DNA from: DASQHW01 sp038209365
Lineage (GTDB): Bacteria > Actinomycetota > Acidimicrobiia > IMCC26256 > PALSA-610
Assembly: GCA_038209365.1 (NCBI GenBank)
Contig: JBBQXS010000010.1
Location: 1 to 64,000, forward strand
DNA: 64,000 bases
Direction: 5' to 3'
The stretch's first letter is position 1, and each line of letters starts with the position of its first letter. The notes beneath the pieces are model-generated. The model worked only from the letters and a program-made list of their open reading frames with translations, made no database searches and had not been told where the DNA came from. Made by a program: the position numbers and the translations under genes. Of this stretch, positions 9,009-15,398 are shown piece by piece.

Positions 9009-9506
9009 ATGGTGGGAAGTACCGCGCGCGGGCCGATGGACCATCAACCGGAGGAACCGGGTTGGTGGTATGCGGCGGATGGCAAGTGGTACCCGCCTGA
9101 GTCGGCGCCCGCACCGCAACCGCCGGTCGCGGCACAACCACCAGCAAAGACGTCGGCCTTCCTCGTGACCATCGGCGACATCGGCGTCACCGCCGACTAC
9201 GTGGTCACCCCGAACGGCAACGCACCCCTCGCCGGATCGCAATGGATCGCGACCGACATGTCGCGCACCGATTCGAAGATCCCGACCTGGGCGATCATCT
9301 GTGCGATCGCGTTTGCAATCTTCTGTTTGATCGGGCTGCTGTTTCTGCTCGCGAAGGAGCGGACCACGACCGGATACGTCGAGGTCTCAGTGCACAGCGG
9401 CGACCTCTATCACAAGACGCAAATCCCCGTGACGGACCCGATGCAGGTACAACAGATCCGTCAACTGGTCGGGCAGGCACAGACACTCGCCGCGCGCGCT
9501 CGCTGA
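9009..9506 (+). CDS. membrane-anchored protein with DUF2510-like N-terminal motif
   Basis: 165-aa protein. Near the N-terminus it has EPGWWYAADGKWYPPES, a Trp/Pro-rich motif like the DUF2510 class frequent in actinobacterial membrane proteins. One transmembrane helix lies near residues 96-116 (IPTWAIICAIAFAIFCLIGL), with short flanking domains. Function unknown. It lies 17 bp after the SRPBCC gene on the same strand and converges with the next gene. Confidence 0.7.
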   Translation: MVGSTARGPMDHQPEEPGWWYAADGKWYPPESAPAPQPPVAAQPPAKTSAFLVTIGDIGVTADYVVTPNGNAPLAGSQWIATDMSRTDSKIPTWAIICAIAFAIFCLIGLLFLLAKERTTTGYVEVSVHSGDLYHKTQIPVTDPMQVQQIRQLVGQAQTLAARAR

Positions 9507-9536
9507 GAACGCGACGTCGAGGGCGTCGAGGCGGCC

Positions 9537-9983
9537 TCAGCTCGGGTGCGCTTCGGCGTAGGCCGCGAGCCGGCGGGCGACGCCGCCGATGATCCGCCGG
9601 TACACGGCCGCAACCAGGCGGCCGGTGCCCGGGATGAGCGGCTCGAAGGTGGCAACCCAGCTGATGAAGGTGCCGTCGCCCTCGCGCCGGAAGTAGACGT
9701 CGGCGCGGTAGTTGCGGACGGGCTGGCCGCCCACGATCACATAGGCGTGGTGGCCCGGCGGGTCGTGGCGCACAACCTGCTCGCGCCCGAACTGCGGCCA
9801 CCGCCCGATCTTGCGAATCGCACCGACACCACCCGGCGGCGGAGTGCCTTCCCGCTCCCAGCTGCCGTGAGCGATGAGCGGTCCCGCCCAAAGCGGCCAC
9901 CCCGGCGCGTCGCTGATGAGCTCGAACAGTCGCTCGGGCGGCGCGTCGGAACGCGCGGTGACTTCGTAGCTTGCGGTCCCCAT
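9537..9983 (-). CDS. SRPBCC family protein
   Basis: 148-aa START-like protein beginning MGTASYEVTARSDAPPERLF, with the typical beta strands (IAHGSWE, VVRHDPPGHHAYVI) and a C-terminal helix. Complete and apparently functional. Its 5' half, including about 10 bp upstream of the ATG, is duplicated with point differences in the pseudogene at 10899-11141. Confidence 0.87.
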   Translation of the reverse strand: MGTASYEVTARSDAPPERLFELISDAPGWPLWAGPLIAHGSWEREGTPPPGGVGAIRKIGRWPQFGREQVVRHDPPGHHAYVIVGGQPVRNYRADVYFRREGDGTFISWVATFEPLIPGTGRLVAAVYRRIIGGVARRLAAYAEAHPS

Positions 9984-10023
9984 CGCGATCGGACGTTAGT
10001 GGGGGAGGCGCGGCGTTGTTCGA

Positions 10024-10164
10024 TCAGCGCTTCGTCGGAGGTGGTCCCTGTCCGCGCTCCGCGTCGCCGATCAGATCGAGTTGCGGATCGAATGGCGGCG
10101 GTTGGTCGGTGGGAGGCTGCACCGGCTTCTGCTCCTGGGGCGGCGGTTCGTTCGGTTCAGGCAT
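10024..10164 (-). CDS. small proline/glutamine-rich protein, 46 aa
   Basis: A 46-aa reading frame (MPEPNEPPPQEQKPVQ...), short but well supported. A strong GGAGGTGA ribosome-binding site lies 4-5 nt before the ATG at 10164 and overlaps the stop codon of the upstream frameshifted membrane gene (10169-10171). Low complexity, no recognised domain, likely disordered. Its tight linkage suggests it accompanied the membrane gene. Confidence 0.55.
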   Translation of the reverse strand: MPEPNEPPPQEQKPVQPPTDQPPPFDPQLDLIGDAERGQGPPPTKR

Positions 10165-10168
10165 CTTC

Positions 10169-10617
10169 TCACCTCCAGAAGTACTCGATCAGGCTACCGC
10201 CGACCAGCAGAGTCACGGCCACAAAGAGCAGGCGAAGCGCCAATTCGACGCGGACAGCACTCGTGTGCAGTGCCTGTGTTGCGCGCTCGGCCATCACGAT
10301 CTCGGTATCAAGGACGTTGATGCGCGTGAAGACCGGATCGGCATGTACGAAGCGGTTCCGTAGTCCCCGAACCTCCCAGACCGGAAAGCGCTGCGGCCGG
10401 AAGACTGGAAGACAGATGGTCGCGGCGATGAGGGCGCCGATGAGGCGGGAGTCGTCCAGCCGGTCAGATGAGTTGCTGCGAACGCGACGGTCGCAGTCGC
10501 CGTACCGAGGACCACGCCGGCTTTGGTATCGAGGGAATCTGCGTGTCGAAACAGGAGCTCACGCTCATCGTGCACGATGTCCGCGATGACAGTCGCTGAT
10601 GGAAGCGGCTCGGCCAT
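10169..10617 (-). pseudogene. frameshifted small membrane protein gene
   Basis: ATG at 10617 opens a frame containing FRHADSLDTKAGVVLG, then a hydrophobic helix (VAFAATH). Around 10465-10480 the coding signal moves to another frame, which continues coherently: RLDDSRLIGALIAATICLPV, a basic FRPQRFPVWEVRGLRNRF segment, VLDTEIVMAERATQ and a last helix LLFVAVTLLVGGSLIEYFW before TGA at 10169. Together this looks like one ~148-aa protein with two transmembrane helices per half and the SLDTKAG motif of small actinobacterial membrane proteins. A single indel, real or a sequencing error, splits it. Confidence 0.6.
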
Positions 10618-10646
10618 GTGGCGATTGTCGCGCCCGGGTGTGACAT

Positions 10647-10898
10647 TCAACCCGTGTCGGCGATCACGGCGATGATCTCGTCGCCGTAGCGCTCGAGCTT
10701 CGTCGGGCCGACGCCGGGGCAACGCGCGAGCTCGTCGAGCGACGTCGGCGCGTTCGTCGCGATGCCCGCCAGGTGCGTGTCGCTGAGCACTATGAACGCG
10801 GGAACCCCGCTGGCGGTCGCGCGCTGCTTGCGCCACGCCTTGAGCGCGGCGACGAGCTCGGGCAGCGCGTCGGTCGCGGCAGCGATGGGGAGCGGCTT
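10647..10898 (-). pseudogene. duplicated HRDC fragment (3' end of the UvrD-type gene)
   Basis: About 250 bp nearly identical to 15405-15650, the 3' end of the UvrD2-type helicase gene. It translates as the HRDC C-terminus (ALKAWRKQRAT, VPAFIVLSDTHLAGIATNAP, ELARCPGVGPTKLERYGDEI) and ends with its own TGA at 10647. There is no helicase domain and no start codon of its own. It is in the same frame as the preceding SRPBCC fragment, separated only by a TAG at 10899-10901. A non-functional relic of duplication. Confidence 0.85.
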
Positions 10899-11141
10899 CT
10901 ACGCGTGGAGTCCGGGCGGGTCGTGGCGGACAACCTGCTCGCGCCCGAACTGCGGCCACCGTCCGATCTTGCGAATCGCACCCACCCCACCCGGCCGGGG
11001 AGTGCCTTCCTGCTCCCAGCTGCCGTGCGCGATGAGTGGCCCTGCGCAAAGCGGCCACCCCGGCGCGTCGGTGATCAGTTCGAACAGTCGCTCCGGCGGC
11101 GCGGCAGAACGCGCCGTGACTTCATATTTTGCGGTCCCCAT
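10899..11141 (-). pseudogene. truncated duplicate of the SRPBCC gene
   Basis: 80 codons (MGTAKYEVTARSAAPPERLF ... HDPPGLHA) matching the first ~80 residues of the SRPBCC gene at 9537-9983, then a TAG. The similarity includes a few bases upstream of the ATG. Directly beyond the stop lies the HRDC fragment, so the two pieces form a chimera joined in frame. Truncated mid-domain, hence almost certainly non-functional. Confidence 0.85.
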
Positions 11142-11152
11142 TCGCGTCGACG

Positions 11153-11572
11153 TTACTGGCGGGGCGTCTCCGCGTCCCCGCGCTCGATCTCGAAGAGCAA
11201 CCAGCTCGGCTGAAGGTCGCCTGATCCGATCATCTCGACCGCGCCGTGCTCTCCGAGTCGCACGAAGTGCGCCGATACTTCGAGTCGCTCGGGCGGTTCC
11301 GCGGGTCCTGTCGCGATCGCGACGAGGCACCGAAACTCATTCACGAGGAGCAACGGGCGGCCGTGGACGCGCGTGATGTCATGCTGCTCGAGCGTGCTGG
11401 CGACCACCGGGGCGTCACGCGGAACGATCTCGCGCTCCTCACCGCGCAACAACCGAATTTGTAAGCGATCACCGACGACGGACACGACGACCGCGAGGTA
11501 CGCGTCGGCCGCGTGGGGACCGAACGCCTCTTCGACACGCTTCGGTGCGATGTACCTGGTACGCGACGACAT
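11153..11572 (-). CDS. hypothetical protein, 139 aa
   Basis: Unrecognised soluble protein starting MSSRTRYIAPKRVEEAFG at ATG 11572, preceded by GAGGGAGC. An upstream in-frame ATG at 11641 is less likely. It looks like alternating beta strands (AYLAVVVSVVGDRLQIRLL, RPLLLVNEFRCLVAIATG) with no catalytic signature. It ends just 12 bp from the SRPBCC pseudogene. A ~240-bp region upstream (11573-11815) shows no gene. Confidence 0.6.
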   Translation of the reverse strand: MSSRTRYIAPKRVEEAFGPHAADAYLAVVVSVVGDRLQIRLLRGEEREIVPRDAPVVASTLEQHDITRVHGRPLLLVNEFRCLVAIATGPAEPPERLEVSAHFVRLGEHGAVEMIGSGDLQPSWLLFEIERGDAETPRQ

Positions 11573-11815
11573 TGCGCTCCCTCTCGCGATCTGGAGCAGG
11601 GAGCTCGCAGACCGAACTTGTGTGTGCCGTGTTGGCCGCATCCCCGCCGGAGCGGGCGGGCACCGTGGGCGTTCAGTAGGCCTCGGTTGCCGGGCGGCGA
11701 CACCTCGTCACCGCCGCTCTTGATGCAGAACGCATTGTGTCAGACGGGTGTGACAGCGGCCGCCAACGGTCGCATGCAGGGACGGACCCGGCGGAAGCGG
11801 TGCGACAGCAGTTGG

Positions 11816-12676
11816 TCAGTACAGGACTGATGGGAGGTATGCGCCGGTCGGTCGTTTGTACAGGCCGAGCGTCATGAGCGTCATGAGTTGGGTGACGTGC
11901 AGCCCGTTCGTGAGACACCACCGCAAGAGTTCGTGATTCTCGGCGGGAACGAGGATGCCGGGACCGGCGAACTGGTCGGCAGAGCCGATCAGTGCTTTGA
12001 CGTCGTCGGTGGTTTCACCGACCGTGTGCGCGAAGAATGCGATCCCGGTCGAGTAACCCGTGAGACGGCCGTCGTATTCGACGACGAGTGCGGCGCCTTG
12101 GGAAATCGCGTCGCGCAGTTCTCCCGAGCGATCGTGGCCGTGCACCCGTCGCGACAATCCGTTGCATGCCGACACGTCGGCATCGAGCGCGGGGCGTACC
12201 TCACGGCCGGGGAGCAATACGCCGATCGGTGGTCCCTGCAGGCACGCCAGGGTTGCCTGCGCGTCGAAGCCCAACTTCGCGTAGAGCGCGAACGACCGGT
12301 TGTGATATCCCGATTGGACTAGACGGACGCCGGGCGCGCCGCGTTGCGCGCTGACGTCGAGCACGTCTTGCATCAGCGCACGACCGACACTGTTGTCTTG
12401 CCCGGTCGGTGCGACACTGATCGGACCGACGCCGAACACGCTCGACCGCACATCCAAGAAGTTGGAACCCACAACCCGCCCATCGCGCTCCGCGACCACC
12501 GAATACCACCCCGGATGACCGAGCAGCATCGACATCAGTCCGATCGCCATTTCATTCGACGGGAAGTCGCTCGGGAAGCCATGCGCGGCGGCGATCGCGC
12601 TGAAGGCAGCGAAGCAGACTTCCCCACACGCCTCCGCGTCGGCTGGAGTGCCGGGCCGCAGCATCGTCGTATTCAT
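11816..12676 (-). CDS. GNAT family N-acetyltransferase, two-domain
   Basis: 286-aa acetyl-CoA-dependent acyltransferase. ATG at 12676 is chosen because of the GGAGGC site just upstream and the MNTTMLRPGTPADA opening typical of GNATs. The N-terminal half holds the full GNAT core, including the acetyl-CoA loop region ISVAPTGQDNSVGRALM and the GYHNRSFALYAKLGF motif. The C-terminal ~120 residues look like a second degenerate GNAT-like domain. Substrate unknown. It lies downstream of the esterase, same strand. Confidence 0.85.
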   Translation of the reverse strand: MNTTMLRPGTPADAEACGEVCFAAFSAIAAAHGFPSDFPSNEMAIGLMSMLLGHPGWYSVVAERDGRVVGSNFLDVRSSVFGVGPISVAPTGQDNSVGRALMQDVLDVSAQRGAPGVRLVQSGYHNRSFALYAKLGFDAQATLACLQGPPIGVLLPGREVRPALDADVSACNGLSRRVHGHDRSGELRDAISQGAALVVEYDGRLTGYSTGIAFFAHTVGETTDDVKALIGSADQFAGPGILVPAENHELLRWCLTNGLHVTQLMTLMTLGLYKRPTGAYLPSVLY

Positions 12677-12759
12677 CAGAGCCTCCGTTGCTGTTTTTCG
12701 CCTCGATGCAATGCCGGTTCGTGCGCGGCACGAAACGAGACGCGCCGAGAGCGTGCTCG

Positions 12760-13728
12760 CTAGCGCGGTCTGGCGGGTATTGGCGTCTCGAGGCACTCGC
12801 GAAAGAAGTTGAAGAGGCGCGGGAAGAAGTGCGTGGCGACCGACGGTAAGGCAATGCACCCGTGCGGCGTCTCCGGGTACACGAGCATCTCAGTCCGATT
12901 GCCGGCGATTTCCCAGCGCGCCGCCATGAAGAGGGTGTCGTCGAGGAGGTGGTCGTGGGTGCCGACGCAAAACAGCGCAGGCGGCATGCCGCGAAGGTCC
13001 CCATAGAGCGGCGACACGTCAGGCTCGCGGCGTTGCTCGTCGGACATCCCGGGCAGGAAGAAGTCGATCGGGAAGCCACTGCCATCGAGAATGTCGGTTC
13101 CCGTCGCGATTCCCACGCCGCGCTGACTGGGAGTGCGAGAGAGATCGTACGCACCGAACACGAGATTCGCACCGAGGAAACGATCGGCGGCCTGGTGCTT
13201 GTCCCTCATGCGCCGCAAGGTGACCGCGGCGAGGTGCGCGCCGGCCGACTCGCCGCCGATCAGCAATCGGTCGGCGCCGAACTCGTCGGCCGCGTGGTCG
13301 AGCAACCAGCAGGCGGCGGTCTCACAGTCGTCCGGGCCCGCGGGGTATGGGTGCTCCGGCGCAAGGCGATAGTCGACGCTCACCACTGCGAGATCGCAAG
13401 CGTCGACGATGATCTCGTGGAGCTGATCCATCATCTCGGGTGAACCCGCCATCCACGCGCCACCATGGATATGGAAGAGGACGCCTGCGGGCCGCTCATG
13501 GGGGAACACGCGCAGCCGGATCGGCCCGGCGGGTCCCGCGATCGTGCGGTCCTCTGCCCGGTCGGAGGGCGCACCCCCCAGTTGGTTGCCGCGCAGGGCG
13601 GCGACCCGGTCCTCGACGGGCAGTGTTGCCACGTCGGTTTCTTGCCACGGGACCGACGCGATGAATGTCGCTGCCTCTTCCCGAAGCCGTGGTCGAAGTG
13701 CCTCGAGCTCGTCGTCCCAGAGCGCCAC
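12760..13728 (-). CDS. alpha/beta hydrolase of the hormone-sensitive-lipase family
   Basis: 322-aa esterase. Seen: oxyanion motif HIHGGAW, nucleophile elbow GGESAGAH, acid in GTHDHLLDDT and His in PETPHGC, a complete HSL-family (Abhydrolase_3) triad. The GTG at 13728 (MALWDDELEALRPRL) gives the normal family length; the frame is open further upstream, but those codons overlap the preceding kinase gene. Probably acts on short-chain esters. Confidence 0.87.
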   Translation of the reverse strand: MALWDDELEALRPRLREEAATFIASVPWQETDVATLPVEDRVAALRGNQLGGAPSDRAEDRTIAGPAGPIRLRVFPHERPAGVLFHIHGGAWMAGSPEMMDQLHEIIVDACDLAVVSVDYRLAPEHPYPAGPDDCETAACWLLDHAADEFGADRLLIGGESAGAHLAAVTLRRMRDKHQAADRFLGANLVFGAYDLSRTPSQRGVGIATGTDILDGSGFPIDFFLPGMSDEQRREPDVSPLYGDLRGMPPALFCVGTHDHLLDDTLFMAARWEIAGNRTEMLVYPETPHGCIALPSVATHFFPRLFNFFRECLETPIPARPR

Positions 13729-13804
13729 AGCCAACGAGCCTATGTCGGTCTTGCCGCCCCGACAGTGGCTGACGACAAACGCCGGGACCCAGTCGTTCGC
13801 AGGG

Positions 13805-14803
13805 TCAAGGCTCGATGGTGCCAGTGACTTTGAGCGCTTCGGTGCTGAGGTTAATCGGGAGCACCCGGTAGTGCGCGTCCGGGCCGGCGACGTGGTGCTC
13901 GAACGCATCCTTGGCTTGTCGATTGGCGTGCAAGATTGTGACCGAGCCGCCGTTGCCGCCGGCACCATTGACCTTCCACCCGATCGCCCGTTGCGCCGCC
14001 GCGATCTCGATCACGCGTGTTGCGTCCACGCCGACGAGTTCAGAGTGCAGGGACGCTTGCGCGTCGGTGTTGGCGATCATCGCGTGGCCGAAGGCGTTGA
14101 GATCCTGGGCGAGGACGGCATCGCGAGCCGCAACCGCCGCGTTCCGCAGCCTCGAGAACACCGGTGACCCGCGACACCCGTCGATGACCTGGCGGTGCAC
14201 GCTCGAGGAGTCGTGGGCACGGCCGAGAAAGATCAGCGTGAGCAGGGGTCCGAGTTCCTCCCAAGCCGGCAGGGTCTGCACCGCGGCCTCCGGGTACGGT
14301 TCGATTTCCAGGTAGTTGATGCCGCCGAACGCCGCGCTCAGCTGATCCTGGATCCCGCTCTCGGCGCCCAGGACGTCGACCTCGAGCCGATGCGCGGCGT
14401 ACGCGACATCGCGTCGTGACCATTGCTCGGCGCGCGCGGCCGCCAACGCGCCCAGCAGCGCAACCGCCACCGCCGCGGAGGTACCCGCGCCGCAACCAGC
14501 CGGAACCGCAGAACGGACGCTGACCTCCACCGGTCGGCCGGCGGGGGGTGGGAACGCGTCGATCGCGGCCTCCAGCAGCGGGTGGCGCGTTGTCCGTGAT
14601 GTACCCGGGACGATCGAATACCGGTCGCCGAAGTCCACGACGTCGAGCACCACCTGGTCGGGACCTGGCGTGGCGCGAACCGAGACTTCAACTCCCGGGT
14701 TCACGGCGATGTTCAAGACTCGTCCCGGCCCGCCGAACCACGTGTCGGTCCACCCGCCGTTGTCGCAGATACGCACCGGTGCCGACGCCTTGATCACTCC
14801 CAT
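13805..14803 (-). CDS. GHMP-family sugar kinase (HddA-like)
   Basis: 332-aa kinase. Seen: the N-terminal motif APVRICDNGGWTDTWFGG found in heptose-7-phosphate/fucose-type GHMP kinases, ATP-binding motif 2 VPAGCGAGTSAA, and motif 3 VNGAGGNGGSVTIL. By family it phosphorylates C1 of a sugar (such as D-glycero-D-manno-heptose 7-phosphate or L-fucose) before nucleotide activation. No other nucleotide-sugar genes are adjacent, so its pathway cannot be set from this window. Confidence 0.85.
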   Translation of the reverse strand: MGVIKASAPVRICDNGGWTDTWFGGPGRVLNIAVNPGVEVSVRATPGPDQVVLDVVDFGDRYSIVPGTSRTTRHPLLEAAIDAFPPPAGRPVEVSVRSAVPAGCGAGTSAAVAVALLGALAAARAEQWSRRDVAYAAHRLEVDVLGAESGIQDQLSAAFGGINYLEIEPYPEAAVQTLPAWEELGPLLTLIFLGRAHDSSSVHRQVIDGCRGSPVFSRLRNAAVAARDAVLAQDLNAFGHAMIANTDAQASLHSELVGVDATRVIEIAAAQRAIGWKVNGAGGNGGSVTILHANRQAKDAFEHHVAGPDAHYRVLPINLSTEALKVTGTIEP

Positions 14804-14864
14804 GCACCGCTTTCTGGTTGCACGTTGCGCGGCTACTCCGGCAGCGCCGGCTGATACCTCTGCG

Positions 14865-15251
14865 TCAGCCGGCCGCTGACGGCGGAGGGCCGGGATCGCC
14901 GAAGACGACGATCGTCTTCATCTTTCCGTCGTCGCCGAGCTCGACGAAGTCGGTGCCGTAGCCCCGGTCCTCCCCGAAGATCCACACGAAACCGCCCCGC
15001 CCGAAGCCGTGATGCGAGTCGACCGGCGTCGTCAGCTCGACGCGCACGTCGACGCCATCGGGCCAGCCGGTTTGGAACTCGGCAATCGTGTCCGACAGAG
15101 CGTCAATCCCGACGACCTCGTGCTCGAATCCTTGCTGCAAGAACCGAATCCCCGGCCCGCAGCAAGACTCGAGCAGCTCGCGCCGCTTCGCCTCGTCCCG
15201 CTCGGTCCACGCCGCGGCGTACGAAGCCGCCAGTTGCTCGGGCGTTGGCAT
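14865..15251 (-). CDS. NTF2-like fold protein
   Basis: 128-aa cone-fold protein (SnoaL/NTF2 superfamily): helical start TPEQLAASYAAAWTERD, then GIRFLQQGF, VRVELTTPVDSHHGFG and a final strand MKTIVVFGDP. Such proteins are small isomerases, cyclases or binding proteins; no specific activity can be assigned. Upstream of it lies a decayed stretch (15252-15398). Confidence 0.78.
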   Translation of the reverse strand: MPTPEQLAASYAAAWTERDEAKRRELLESCCGPGIRFLQQGFEHEVVGIDALSDTIAEFQTGWPDGVDVRVELTTPVDSHHGFGRGGFVWIFGEDRGYGTDFVELGDDGKMKTIVVFGDPGPPPSAAG

Positions 15252-15279
15252 GGACTGGTTTGTAGCAGCACTCGAGCGA

Positions 15280-15398
15280 TGCCGGCTGGAAATACTTCGG
15301 CCGGGACGGCGCGCACCGACCCATCGGGGGTTCTTCGAGCTGTTGGCGGACCGCCCGCGCCCGGTTGATGAGATCGCCGGCCGACTCGCGGCAAGCGT
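15280..15398 (+). pseudogene. possible remnant of an ArsR-type winged-helix regulator
   Basis: A plus-strand frame encodes GFFELLADRPRPVDEIAGRLAAS, similar to the FELLA..PR.V.ELA..L..S helix-turn-helix pattern of ArsR regulators. It lacks the N-terminus and recognition helix and stops making sense where the HRDC 3' end begins. Only a fragment; could be chance similarity. Confidence 0.3.
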
